Shown: one piece after another, positions 25,542 to 34,412 of the stretch | Position numbering within the stretch: the first letter of the stretch is position 1 | Layout of the letters: each line of letters opens with the position of its first letter | Assembly: GCF_009707365.1 (NCBI RefSeq) | Contig: NZ_CP046122.1 | Location: 3,410,001 to 3,474,000, forward strand | Source: Microlunatus sp. Gsoil 973 | GTDB lineage: Bacteria > Actinomycetota > Actinomycetes > Propionibacteriales > Propionibacteriaceae | Direction of reading: 5' to 3' | DNA length: 64,000 bases | The notes under the pieces: model-generated | What the model saw: the letters and a program-made list of their open reading frames with translations, nothing else | The model's database searches: none | Told to the model about the DNA's origin: nothing | Translations under genes and position numbers: made by a program

Positions 25542-26498
25542 ATGGATCAGATCCCGGCGATACGGGCTCGCGGCATCAGCAAGTGGTTCGGCGATGTGCT
25601 CGCGCTGGACAATGTTGATCTTGAGGTGGCGGCCGGGCAGGTTCATGGACTGCTCGGGCCGAACGGGGCAGGCAAGACCACCCTGCTCGGCCTTCTTCTC
25701 GGCCTCGCCGTCGCCGACCGCGGACGGCTGGAGATCCTCGGCTCAACCGTCACCGGGACGTTGGCCGTTCCGGATGGTGTCGCCGGTTTCGTGGACGGTC
25801 CCGGGCTCTACCCGTCGCTGACCGCGTGGCAGAACCTGCGTGCGCTGGCGGCCCTGCGCGGTTCCGGTGCGGAACGGGTCGACGATTCGTTGCAGCAGGT
25901 CGGCCTCGGCGAGGTCGCCGATGATCCGGTGCGCGGCTTCTCACTCGGAATGCGCCAACGGCTCGGCCTGGCCGCCGCGCTCCTCACCCGCCCCCGGCTG
26001 TTGGTGCTGGACGAGCCTGCGAACGGGCTCGATCCAGCCGGCACGCGGCACGTCCACAGGGTGCTGACGACGCTGGCCGCAGGCGGTGCCGCTGTCGTGC
26101 TGTCCAGCCATCGGATGGATGATCTCGCCACACTGTGCGCCGAGGTGACCATCCTGAACACCGGCCGGCTGGTGTTCAGCGGCCCGGTCGGCAAGCTGGC
26201 GGCGGAGAGCGGTGAACTGGACTACCGGTTGCAGGTGACCCAAGCCGACGTCGCCCGACGCATTGCGTCCGAGGCTCCCGGCGTGCGGCTGCGGCCCGCA
26301 GCCCGGCAGACGCTTGCCCCAGACCCGGAAACGATCATCGTCGCAGGACCCGTCCCCGCCCTGGACGAACTGGTGGTCCGGCTGGTTGCAGGCGGTGTCG
26401 CGATCCGCGAACTTGCTCCGGTCGTCGCGCCGCTCGAGGCGGCTTTCCTGGCACTGACCGGGGACGGTTCCCCATCGGTGCAGGAGGGCTCCTGGTGA
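25542..26498 (+). CDS. ABC transporter ATPase (ABC-2/Nod-type)
   Basis: A 318-residue ATP-binding protein. The Walker A GPNGAGKTT (~39-47), the signature FSLGMRQR (~132), the Walker B LLVLDEPANGLDP (~153) and a switch His in SSHRMDD are all intact. A C-terminal ~90-residue extension is typical of drug or bacteriocin-type ABC-2 ATPases. Its stop overlaps the GTG of the permease gene (GTGA junction). The next gene encodes a propeller/phosphoesterase, so this ATPase probably powers a transporter working with that extracellular protein. The 175-bp region upstream probably contains the operon promoter. Confidence 0.93.
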   Translation: MDQIPAIRARGISKWFGDVLALDNVDLEVAAGQVHGLLGPNGAGKTTLLGLLLGLAVADRGRLEILGSTVTGTLAVPDGVAGFVDGPGLYPSLTAWQNLRALAALRGSGAERVDDSLQQVGLGEVADDPVRGFSLGMRQRLGLAAALLTRPRLLVLDEPANGLDPAGTRHVHRVLTTLAAGGAAVVLSSHRMDDLATLCAEVTILNTGRLVFSGPVGKLAAESGELDYRLQVTQADVARRIASEAPGVRLRPAARQTLAPDPETIIVAGPVPALDELVVRLVAGGVAIRELAPVVAPLEAAFLALTGDGSPSVQEGSW

Positions 26499-27844
26499 CG
26501 ACCTTCGTGCTGTCCGGACATGCCGCGCGGACGGCGCCGCTGTTGTCCGGCTGTCGGTTCGAGTTGATCAAGCTGCTGGCCCAGTGGCGGGTACGCCTCC
26601 TGTTACTGGCCTGTTGGATCGCCCCCGGTGGCTTCGTTGCCGTCGTGGGCACCCAGAGCTCATTGCCGTCCGACACGGTGTTCGGCCGGTGGATGCACGC
26701 GACCGGCTGGTCGGGTGCGTTGGTGATCTTGGCCTTCTCCTGCGAATGGGCGCTGCCGTTGGTGGTGTCCCTCGTGGCCGGTGATGTGTTCGCCGTCGAG
26801 GACCGGCTCGGCACCTGGCGGCATCTGATGATCGCCGCGCGGTCGCCCCGCCGCATCTTCGTCGCCAAGGCGTTGGCCAGCGGCTCAGTGATTGTGCTGT
26901 CGACGGCAGGGCTGTTGCTCTCGGGCATCGTCGGCGGTCTGCTGTCGTCCGGAAACCGGCCGCTGGTCGGTCTTGACGGCCACACGTTCTCACCGGCGGA
27001 GACCGTCGCCCGGCTGCTGCTGGCCTGGTTGTGCGTGCTGGCGCCGACGCTGGCGTTCGCCGGTGTCGGCCTGCTGGGCTCGGTTGCGCTGGGCCGCTCA
27101 CCGACGGGGCTGGCGTTGCCGGCCGTTCTCGCGGTCGCCCTGGCCCTGCTGCAGCTGCTGCCCCTGCCGGTGGCCGTACGGCTCGCGCTGCCGAGCCAGG
27201 CGTTCGTCACCTGGCGCGGGCTCTTCACCGATCCGGCACAGGTCGGCCCGATGATCATCGGCATCGTGGTGGGCCTGGTGTGGGCCTGCGTCGCGACTGC
27301 GGGTGCGTACCTGCTGTTCCTGCGCCGCGACTTCACCGACCTGGCCAACGACGGGTCCGGTCGCCGAATCGTCTCGGGTCTGTTGCCGCTGGTCGCCGTC
27401 ACGATCTTGTCGGTGCTGGTCATCGGATTCGCCGGCGGAGGGACCGGTTCGGGGATCGGCAGGGCGAAGATCGAACGGTCGCTGGAAACCTCCTTCGCTC
27501 ACCTGTACGTGCTGCAGACCACAGAGTTGCACCGACCCGCGGTCACCGAGGAACAGCTCCGGGCGAAGGCTCACTGCGACAAGGGCGGCAGCCTGGTGGC
27601 CGACGAAGGCGCCGGCAACGACTGGCGTTGCGTCGTGTCCTGGCACCTGCCCGGTGCCACCGCGGTCGGCCAGGCGATCTATCAGCTCGACCTGACTCCC
27701 GACGGCCGGTACGTCGCCGACGGCGACGGGCCGAAAGAGGTCAACGGCTTCTTCCAACTCAGGGCGCCGTACGGAGACGCCCCAAACCCCCTATGGCAGT
27801 TCGACGGCACTGTCGATCTGCTCGCAACGTCCGGAAAGGGATGA
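26495..27844 (+). CDS. ABC-2 type permease with extracytoplasmic C-terminal domain
   Basis: A 449-residue membrane protein with about six to seven hydrophobic segments up to residue ~325, followed by a ~115-residue soluble region (KIERSLETSFAHLYVLQTTE to the C-terminus) containing two Cys that may form a disulphide. It starts at GTG 26495 inside the ATPase stop and ends one base before a TTG codon of the next gene, so the three genes are tightly coupled. The soluble tail after the last helix is unusual for ABC-2 permeases, and may contact the exported or anchored substrate. The substrate is not known. Confidence 0.85.
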   Translation: MTTFVLSGHAARTAPLLSGCRFELIKLLAQWRVRLLLLACWIAPGGFVAVVGTQSSLPSDTVFGRWMHATGWSGALVILAFSCEWALPLVVSLVAGDVFAVEDRLGTWRHLMIAARSPRRIFVAKALASGSVIVLSTAGLLLSGIVGGLLSSGNRPLVGLDGHTFSPAETVARLLLAWLCVLAPTLAFAGVGLLGSVALGRSPTGLALPAVLAVALALLQLLPLPVAVRLALPSQAFVTWRGLFTDPAQVGPMIIGIVVGLVWACVATAGAYLLFLRRDFTDLANDGSGRRIVSGLLPLVAVTILSVLVIGFAGGGTGSGIGRAKIERSLETSFAHLYVLQTTELHRPAVTEEQLRAKAHCDKGGSLVADEGAGNDWRCVVSWHLPGATAVGQAIYQLDLTPDGRYVADGDGPKEVNGFFQLRAPYGDAPNPLWQFDGTVDLLATSGKG

Positions 27845-27847
27845 TTG

Positions 27848-30652
27848 ATGCACGTCAAACGCCAACGCCGGCAGGCCACCGGGAGCCGATTCTCCTGGCG
27901 CGGTCGGCCGGTCCGGATCGCACTCGCCGGCCTTGCCACCATGGCGGTGACCGGTGGAGGTCTCGCGTACGCGACCAGCGCGGTCTTCGGCACCAACCAG
28001 GTCGGTACGACCTATCGCAGCGGAATCCAGGTCTCCGACGATCAGATCATCAAACCGCTCGGTGATCGACTGGAGACTCCGTACGGAAAGTTCATGAGCT
28101 CCACGGTCAGCCCCGACGGCCGGTTCCTCGCGGCGACCAGCACCGACAGATCGGTAGTCCTGCAGATCTTCGACCTACAGACGTACAGGCTGATCTGGAC
28201 CGTCGGCTCAGCATCGACCGTTGATCAGAAGTTGTCCGACGGCAGCGTCGGGCAGGAAGGTCCGACGTACTCACCCAACGGCCGGTACCTCTGGCTGCCC
28301 GAGACCAACGGCCTGACCAGATTCGCCGTGAACGACGACGGCACACTCGGTGCAGCGACCAAGATCACGATCCCGACGGTCGACGGCCACTCGGCCCTGG
28401 TGGGTGCCGCCGCCTACTCACCGGACGGAACGACCCTGTACGCGGCGGTCAACGGCCAGAACACCGTCGCCGCTCTCGATCCGTCGACCGGGACGATCAA
28501 GCAGACCTGGGACGTCGGCATCGCGCCCCGGGGACTGCAGTTCGTCGGCAACAGGCTGTACGTCAGCAACGAGGGCGGCCGACAATCGAAGCCGGGCGAG
28601 ACCACGATGACGTCCTACGGGAGCGACGTGCCGTCCGATCCGGTGAAGGGCACGTCGACGACGGGTACGGTCAGCGTGATCGACACCGCGCATCCATCGG
28701 CAACGATCCGATCCATTGCGGTCGGGCTGCACCCCACCGCGATGTACCTGGCCGGGAACGCGCTGTTCGTCGCCAACACCTTCGACGACAGCATCTCGGT
28801 GATCGACACCAACACCGACAACGTCGTCCAGACGATCTCCAGCAAGCCATGGGCGTCGTCAACAGTCGGGTACGCACCCACCAGCATCACCCTGAGCCGG
28901 GACAACCACCTGTTGGTCACCCTCGGACGGGCGAACGCAGTCGCGGTCTACAAGTATCACGGCGACCCCCGCGAACCGGTCAACTACCTCGGCCTGCTGC
29001 CCACCGACTACTACCCGTCCCAGATCGCCACCGTGGGCAACCAGATCGTGGTCACCAACACTCGGGGAATCGATGCCCGCGGCCCGGAACTGACCTACAA
29101 CGAAGGCGCCGGGACGGTTCCGGCGACCGGACACGGGACACACAGCACCACCGCGAGCCTGACCCGGTTCGTGCTGCCGAGTGATCAACGGATCGCGGGC
29201 TACACCTCACAGGTGTTCGCCCAGAACGGCTGGAGCGGTTCCGATGTCAAGCGGGCCGCGCACGGCAAGGCCAAGCCGGTCCCGGTGCCGGCCCGCATCG
29301 GTGACCCGTCGACGATCAAGCACGTGTTCCTGATCGTCAAGGAGAACCGCAGCTACGACCAGGTGTTCGGTGACATGCCCGAGGGAAACGGTGATCCGCA
29401 GCTGGCCCAGTTCGGGGCGAAAGTGACGCCGAACGAGCATGCGCTGGCCAGGCAGTTCGGGCTGTACGACAACTTCTACGACGTCGGCACCAACTCCGCC
29501 GAGGGCCACAACTGGATGATGCAGGGCGACAACCCGGAGTACACCGAATCCAGTGCAGGCGAGTACATCCGCAGCTACGACACCGAGGAGGACGTGCTCG
29601 GCCACCAACGGTCCGGCTTTCTGTGGACGGCTGTCCAGGCCGCGGGTGGGACCGCCAGGAACTACGGGGAATTTGAATACACCGAGGGCAAACCGGCGGG
29701 CTCGACCTGGCAGCAGTACTACTGCGCGGCAACCAGCGTGGCGAAGGGCGGTGATCCGGCTCAGCTCACGACGCCTGAGCTGAAGGGTGACTACGGTTCG
29801 GTGATCCCATCACTGAACGCCATCGCCGATCACGCCTCCCCGCCGTTCGACACCTCGATCCCCGACGTGTACCGCGCCCGGCTCTGGAAGCAGGACTTCG
29901 AGAAGAACGGGCCGGCCAATCTGAACATGTTCTGGCTGTCCAGTGATCACACCGGCGGCACGGCCGATCCGGAGGCACAGAACGCCGACAACGACCTGGC
30001 GGTGGGCCAGATCGTCGACGAGATCAGCCACAGCAGGTACTGGAAGGACTCCGCGATCTTCGTGGTCGAGGACGACAGCCAGAACGGAGCTGATCATGTC
30101 GACGGCCACCGTGCCCCGATCCAGGTGATCAGCCCGTGGGCGCAGCACGGCAAAGTGATCAACACCTTCTACAGTCAGATCACCCTGGTCCGGACCATCG
30201 AGCAGATCCTCGGTGCCCAACCACTGAACCAGAAGGTGGCTGCGGCCACACCGATGTATGGGGCGTTCACCGGTCGACCGGACTACCGGCCGTACGACGC
30301 GGTATCCAACCAGGTGCCGTTGACCGAGGGCGTGGTCACCGAGCCGTCCTGCGGTTGGGACACCCTCGGCAAGACCGGTGCCGCCGCCAAGGAGCTCAAC
30401 GCGGCAGTCGCGAAGAAGACGGCGATCTCGGCTTCGCAGCTGAGCACCGCCACGAAGTGGGAGAAGTGGACCCAGAGCCAGCATCTGATCGGCAACGGCG
30501 CCGTGCCGGACTACGCGCACCCCGAACAGCTCAACCGCTACATCTGGTACCAGACCCACCAGTGGAAGGTGCCGTACCCGGGTGATTCGAGGATCTACGC
30601 TCCGGTCGACGTACCCGGAGCCAACATCCCTGGCGTCGACGGTGATCACTGA
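27848..30652 (+). CDS. YncE-like beta-propeller fused to PF04185-type phosphoesterase
   Basis: A 934-residue secreted or membrane-tethered enzyme. The N-terminus is basic, then a hydrophobic segment (RIALAGLATMAVTGGGLAYA) acts as signal or anchor. Residues ~60-450 are a beta-propeller with YVTN-type repeats such as SVIDTNTDNVVQTI and AALDPSTGTIKQTW. From ~485 a phosphoesterase domain of the phospholipase C/acid phosphatase superfamily begins: FLIVKENRSYDQVFGDM (~497, the ENRSxDxxFG metal motif) and EDDSQNGADHVDGHRAP (~740). Such fusions act on phospho-diesters outside the cell. ATG 27848 is preferred over TTG 27845, with AAAGGG upstream. It is the last gene of the ABC operon. Confidence 0.88.
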   Translation: MHVKRQRRQATGSRFSWRGRPVRIALAGLATMAVTGGGLAYATSAVFGTNQVGTTYRSGIQVSDDQIIKPLGDRLETPYGKFMSSTVSPDGRFLAATSTDRSVVLQIFDLQTYRLIWTVGSASTVDQKLSDGSVGQEGPTYSPNGRYLWLPETNGLTRFAVNDDGTLGAATKITIPTVDGHSALVGAAAYSPDGTTLYAAVNGQNTVAALDPSTGTIKQTWDVGIAPRGLQFVGNRLYVSNEGGRQSKPGETTMTSYGSDVPSDPVKGTSTTGTVSVIDTAHPSATIRSIAVGLHPTAMYLAGNALFVANTFDDSISVIDTNTDNVVQTISSKPWASSTVGYAPTSITLSRDNHLLVTLGRANAVAVYKYHGDPREPVNYLGLLPTDYYPSQIATVGNQIVVTNTRGIDARGPELTYNEGAGTVPATGHGTHSTTASLTRFVLPSDQRIAGYTSQVFAQNGWSGSDVKRAAHGKAKPVPVPARIGDPSTIKHVFLIVKENRSYDQVFGDMPEGNGDPQLAQFGAKVTPNEHALARQFGLYDNFYDVGTNSAEGHNWMMQGDNPEYTESSAGEYIRSYDTEEDVLGHQRSGFLWTAVQAAGGTARNYGEFEYTEGKPAGSTWQQYYCAATSVAKGGDPAQLTTPELKGDYGSVIPSLNAIADHASPPFDTSIPDVYRARLWKQDFEKNGPANLNMFWLSSDHTGGTADPEAQNADNDLAVGQIVDEISHSRYWKDSAIFVVEDDSQNGADHVDGHRAPIQVISPWAQHGKVINTFYSQITLVRTIEQILGAQPLNQKVAAATPMYGAFTGRPDYRPYDAVSNQVPLTEGVVTEPSCGWDTLGKTGAAAKELNAAVAKKTAISASQLSTATKWEKWTQSQHLIGNGAVPDYAHPEQLNRYIWYQTHQWKVPYPGDSRIYAPVDVPGANIPGVDGDH

Positions 30653-30690
30653 GCTCCAATTTGATCATCTCAAAGGCGAGACAACGGATA

Positions 30691-30721
30691 TTCGATCACT
30701 GCTGATCAGCATGTGATCGAA
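30691..30721 (+). terminator. 31-nt near-perfect palindrome after phosphoesterase gene
   Basis: TTCGATCAC (30691-30699) and GTGATCGAA (30713-30721) flank TGCTGATCAGCA, itself a 12-bp palindrome, with one extra T. The whole can form a 15-bp hairpin 38 bp after the phosphoesterase stop. Its complete symmetry also permits a protein-binding role. Confidence 0.55.
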
Positions 30722-30737
30722 CGCGATCGCCATGCTT

Positions 30738-30763
30738 CGGCCCGCCGGACCACCGGCGGGCCG
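30738..30763 (+). terminator. Strong GC-rich terminator hairpin
   Basis: CGGCCCGCCGG pairs perfectly with CCGGCGGGCCG around an ACCA loop. This is an 11-bp GC stem following the palindrome at 30691-30721, before the antiporter gene. The next bases are TTCGTGG, so the U-tract is weak, as usual in high-GC genomes. Confidence 0.65.
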
Positions 30764-30897
30764 TTCGTGGCTTCCGGCGCCGACGGGCCGGATGGTGCCG
30801 CAGCGACCATCAATCGGGTTGTTAGCCTTGCGACCGAACATGGGGTGTGCCGGGAAGTCTGGTCGGCGATCTACTGTCGCGACTCCGGAGGCGTCTC

Positions 30898-32358
30898 GTG
30901 TCTGATGCGGTTGGGTTCGGCGTCGCCGTGCTGGTTGTTTCGGGCGCGATCATCGCCGCGATCTTCGGCGGCAAGGTCAGCGCCTGGCTGCGAGTACCGG
31001 CGCCGGCACTGTTCCTGATCGCTGCAGCGGCTGTCGCCCTGCTGTTGCCGCCGGTCGGGCAGACCGGTCGGCAGTGGGGCGAGTCCATCGTCTCGGTCGC
31101 CCTGGTGTTCATCCTGTTCGACGGCGGGATGCACATCGGCTGGCGGCGGTTCCGGTCCGCGGCGGGTTCGATCGCCTGGATCGGAGTCGCTGGAACGGCA
31201 GTCTCTGCGGCTGCCCTGGCGACCTGCGCACACTTTCTGTTCGGCCTGGGCTGGCAGCCGTCACTCCTGCTCGGTGCCGCCTTGTCACCGACCGACCCTG
31301 CCGTGGTGTTCTCCGTTCTGGGCGGCAGTGAGATCGCCGGTCGTACCGGCACCATCCTGGAGGGTGAGTCCGGCGCGAATGATCCGGTGGGCATCGCGCT
31401 GTTGACGAGCCTGGTCGCGGCCACAGGTTCCGGGCTGGACGCGCTCGGTTCCGGCCTTCTCGAGTTCGCGCTGCAGATGGTGGTCGGCGCCGCGGTCGGG
31501 CTGGTCGGCGGCTTCGGCCTGACCGTTCTGGCCCGCCGGGTCCGGCTGGGCAATCAGGCCATGCACGCGGTGTTGATCGCCGCGAGCGCGGCCGCGCTGT
31601 ACGGGATCGGCTCGGCATTGCACGGTTCGGGATTCTTGGCGGTGTTCATCGCCGGCATCCTGCTGGGTGATGTCCGGGTGCCGTACAAGCGGGAGATCGA
31701 ACAGTTCAGTTCCGGACTGGCCGGTCTTGCCGAGATCGTCGCCTTCATCGTGCTCGGCCTCAACATCGACCTCCGCGAAGCAGTGCATCCCCGGGATCTG
31801 TTGGTCGGTCTGTCCATCGGGCTGATCCTGATCTTCCTGATCAGACCGATACTCGTCGGACTGCTGACGTTGCCGATCAAACTCGAACGCGGCGAGCGGG
31901 CGTTTGTGCTGTTCGCTGGTCTGAAGGGTGCTGTGCCGATTCTCCTCGGATTGTTCATCCTGGACAGCCGCCGGCCGGAGGACGACTTGGTCTTCGCGGT
32001 GATCTTCGTCGTCGTGCTGATGTCGGTGGTGCTGCAGGGCGGGCTCGTTCCGTTCCTGGCGGACCGGTTCGGCGTACCGATGCATCAGAACCCGCCCCGA
32101 CCCTGGTCTCTTGATGTTCGTTTCGCCGAAGAGCCGCAGGGCCTGCAGCGCCACGTGATCGCAGCGGGTTCGCGCGCCGACGGCCGCACGGTATCGGAGC
32201 TGGGCATCGGTGACCGCGGTTGGATCAGCATGATCAGCCGGGCCGGCCGACACCTCCCGATCCGCAACTCGACGCGGTTGCAGGCCGGTGACGTCGTCTT
32301 GACCCAGGTCGACGAGGACGTTTCGCTCGCCGATCTGCTGGATCCGCCCGATTCGTGA
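30898..32358 (+). CDS. CPA1-type cation/proton antiporter with TrkA-C domain
   Basis: A 486-residue NhaP2/CvrA-like antiporter. About 12 helices include the ion-site motifs GAALSPTDPAVVFSVLG and LEGESGANDPVGIALL. The C-terminal ~90 residues (from RHVIAAGSRADGRTVSEL) match a TrkA-C-type regulatory domain that senses nucleotides. Such proteins exchange K+ or Na+ for H+. GTG 30898 is preferred because GGAGG (30887-30891) lies six bases upstream; a longer in-frame start at 30847 has no ribosome-binding site and adds a polar tail. It stands alone after the phosphoesterase terminators. Confidence 0.9.
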   Translation: MSDAVGFGVAVLVVSGAIIAAIFGGKVSAWLRVPAPALFLIAAAAVALLLPPVGQTGRQWGESIVSVALVFILFDGGMHIGWRRFRSAAGSIAWIGVAGTAVSAAALATCAHFLFGLGWQPSLLLGAALSPTDPAVVFSVLGGSEIAGRTGTILEGESGANDPVGIALLTSLVAATGSGLDALGSGLLEFALQMVVGAAVGLVGGFGLTVLARRVRLGNQAMHAVLIAASAAALYGIGSALHGSGFLAVFIAGILLGDVRVPYKREIEQFSSGLAGLAEIVAFIVLGLNIDLREAVHPRDLLVGLSIGLILIFLIRPILVGLLTLPIKLERGERAFVLFAGLKGAVPILLGLFILDSRRPEDDLVFAVIFVVVLMSVVLQGGLVPFLADRFGVPMHQNPPRPWSLDVRFAEEPQGLQRHVIAAGSRADGRTVSELGIGDRGWISMISRAGRHLPIRNSTRLQAGDVVLTQVDEDVSLADLLDPPDS

Positions 32359-32415
32359 TCATGGCCGGATGGGCGACTCCCAGCGCTGGTCAGAGTCGTA
32401 AGAGATGATCAACGA

Positions 32416-32838
32416 TCATGCGGCGTCGGATCGCGCCGCTTCCAGCTGGGCCATCATCTCCCGGAGTGGAATGTAGGCGCGTAGTGCGCTGATGCCGGCG
32501 TCGTCCAGGTCGTAGAAGATGCTGTACGGCAATCTCACCTCGGCGCCGGTGGGCGGAATACCGGCGAGCTCTCTGACGTGGACGCCGACGAAGTCGGCCT
32601 CAAGAGCCGCCCGACCATCGGTGATGGTCAGCGATCGCAGTTCCGGATGTGCGTCGAACGATTGGGTGTGGAAGCCGGCGATGAAGTCCCGGACCGCTTC
32701 CCGTCCGCGGACCTCCTGTCCGTTCTCCATCGTCGTCCACACCACATCGTCGGTGAAGTACTGACCGAAGTCTCCGCCTGTGAGGAGTGCGTCCATGTAG
32801 GCGTCCATGGTCTGCTGGGTGCTCTCGAGTGACATCAT
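32416..32838 (-). CDS. SnoaL/NTF2-like family protein
   Basis: A ~140-residue protein with the NTF2-like cone fold of SnoaL/ester-cyclase relatives: STQQTMDAYMDALLTGGDFG, FTDDVVWTTMENGQEVRGRE and the strand VRLPYSIFYDLDDAGISALR. Members may be cyclases, isomerases or catalytically silent binding proteins, and no active-site set is recognisable. Two adjacent ATG codons (32838 and 32835) follow GGGGGAA. Upstream lies the 388-bp region holding the TCAAAGTTTGA repeat pair. The convergent CPA1 gene ends 57 bp away. Confidence 0.8.
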   Translation of the reverse strand: MMSLESTQQTMDAYMDALLTGGDFGQYFTDDVVWTTMENGQEVRGREAVRDFIAGFHTQSFDAHPELRSLTITDGRAALEADFVGVHVRELAGIPPTGAEVRLPYSIFYDLDDAGISALRAYIPLREMMAQLEAARSDAA

Positions 32839-33226
32839 TTCCCCCGTTCGTCTGTCCGAACTCGAGGCGGCACCCGAAGATGGAACCGGCGATCGCCAGG
32901 CTTGAGAATCCGCGCGCGCCGCACTTTCGACGTTAGCACCGAACTGCGCCGCCGTTCCTCCCAACGAAGTTCAAAGTTTGAGTCAGGGGCTCCCGCGACC
33001 GCCGATTTCGAGCCGCACCGTCGAAGTTTGAGTTTGCGTTGATCGGCGACTCCGGGCCGCGCGATCAAAGTTTGACCTTGCGAAGAGGATCGGGGCGGAT
33101 CCATGGGTCGCTCGAGACCGACACGGCGGGTTCAACGCCAAGTGGCGGCGACTCCGCGCCTGTCCGGCCTAGCATCGCTTTGCCACCTCGGTGGCATCGG
33201 GTACGCGTCGGAGGTGCTCTTTGCCC
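32839..33226. other. Divergent non-coding region with repeat motifs
   Basis: No gene is visible in these 388 bp between the SnoaL-like gene (minus strand) and the DUF3048 gene (plus strand). The middle holds the repeat at 32971-33075. The rest is plain GC-rich sequence that must include both promoters. Confidence 0.5.
32971..33075 (+). repeat. TCAAAGTTTGA-type repeat, second locus
   Basis: TCAAAGTTTGA at 32971-32981, TCGAAGTTTGA at 33021-33031 and TCAAAGTTTGA at 33065-33075. The first pair is 50 bp apart, the same spacing as the pairs at 9925/9975 and 10044/10094. The intervening sequence differs from the first locus, so the core and spacing are shared but not the filler. Confidence 0.65.
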
Positions 33227-34327
33227 GTGAATCGCAAGCGTCGCATGGTGATCGGCGGCATCACCGTGGGCGCACTGGCACTCGCCGTTGTTCTCGGCAT
33301 CGTGATAACGGGCCGGCATCGCGCGACCACCCCCGTCGCCGGACCCACACCGACAGAATCCTCTCCGCCGCCGCGGACGACCTCCTCGCCACCACCGACG
33401 CGCCGGGCGGTCAAGCACACGGAACCCCTGACCGGACTCCCGGTGACCAAGGGCATGGACCTCGACCATCCTGCGGTGGCGATCAAGATCTCCGATGTGC
33501 GCCAGGCGCATCCCCAGATCGGCGTCGACAAGGCGGACATCGTCTTCACCGAGCCCATCGGAGTCGCGTACACCCGGCTGCTCGCGGTGTTCCACTCCCA
33601 ACTGCCCGCCGAAGTCGGACCGGTGCGGTCCGTGCGCCCGCCGGATGTTCCGCTGTTGTCACCGATCGTGCCCGTCTTCGGCAACACGATGGGCGCCCGA
33701 TGGGTGGTCAAATACGTGGATTCGGTCGGCCGCCTGGACGACCTCGGCACGCTCCGGGTGCCCGATTCCGGTGCGTACGCGCCGAAGTACGGCCGGCCGC
33801 AACCCGACAACATCTTCGTCAAGCCCCGGAAGCTGATGGGTCTGTCGAAGCTGCGGGAACCGCCGGCCGGCTACTTCGACTACGCCGGCGACCTGGCTGC
33901 GTCGTCGGCGGCACGGGGCAGCGGTGTGGCATCGTCCGCGGTCGTTCCGTACGGGGCCGGATACGACATGACCTGGACCTACGACCGCTCTCGGAAGCGA
34001 TACCTGCGGTCCGAGCCGTGGGGACCTCATCGAATGGCCGACGGCACCCGGATCAGTGCCGCCAACGTCCTCGTCCTGAAGGTGTCCTCGTCGGTGAGCA
34101 AGATCGGAAAGGGCTCGGGTGCTCCGGTTCCGATCTTGAAGCTGACCAACGGTTCGGGTCGCTTCGTGGCACTGGCCGGCGGACATTCGGTCAAGGGCAC
34201 CTGGACCAAGGCAGGCGTCTCCGACAGGTTCATGCTCCGCACCGACGACGGGAAACCACTGCTCCTCGCGCCCGGCAACACGTGGGTCGAACTGCCGGCT
34301 GCCGATGCCTTGGTGAAACTTCGCTGA
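33227..34327 (+). CDS. DUF3048 domain protein (YerB-like), membrane-anchored
   Basis: A 366-residue protein. A basic N-terminus and one hydrophobic helix (GGITVGALALAVVLGIVITG) are followed by a Pro/Thr/Ser linker and a DUF3048 region: PLTGLPVTKGMDLDHPAVAI, DKADIVFTEPIGVAYTRLLAV and EVGPVRSVRPPDVPLL, which are hallmark stretches. The family has no settled function; it is extracytoplasmic and commonly found in Gram-positive bacteria. GTG 33227 is the best start although GGAGG lies 12 bases upstream, a little far. It stands alone between the repeat-bearing region and the kinase gene on the other strand. Confidence 0.85.
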   Translation: MNRKRRMVIGGITVGALALAVVLGIVITGRHRATTPVAGPTPTESSPPPRTTSSPPPTRRAVKHTEPLTGLPVTKGMDLDHPAVAIKISDVRQAHPQIGVDKADIVFTEPIGVAYTRLLAVFHSQLPAEVGPVRSVRPPDVPLLSPIVPVFGNTMGARWVVKYVDSVGRLDDLGTLRVPDSGAYAPKYGRPQPDNIFVKPRKLMGLSKLREPPAGYFDYAGDLAASSAARGSGVASSAVVPYGAGYDMTWTYDRSRKRYLRSEPWGPHRMADGTRISAANVLVLKVSSSVSKIGKGSGAPVPILKLTNGSGRFVALAGGHSVKGTWTKAGVSDRFMLRTDDGKPLLLAPGNTWVELPAADALVKLR

Positions 34328-34412
34328 CGCGACGCCCGGACCCAGCTGGCCCCGGGCGTCGCCCAGTGAACCGGCGCAACCGCCACTCCGCGTCCGCGCG
34401 CCTTCGGGTCAA

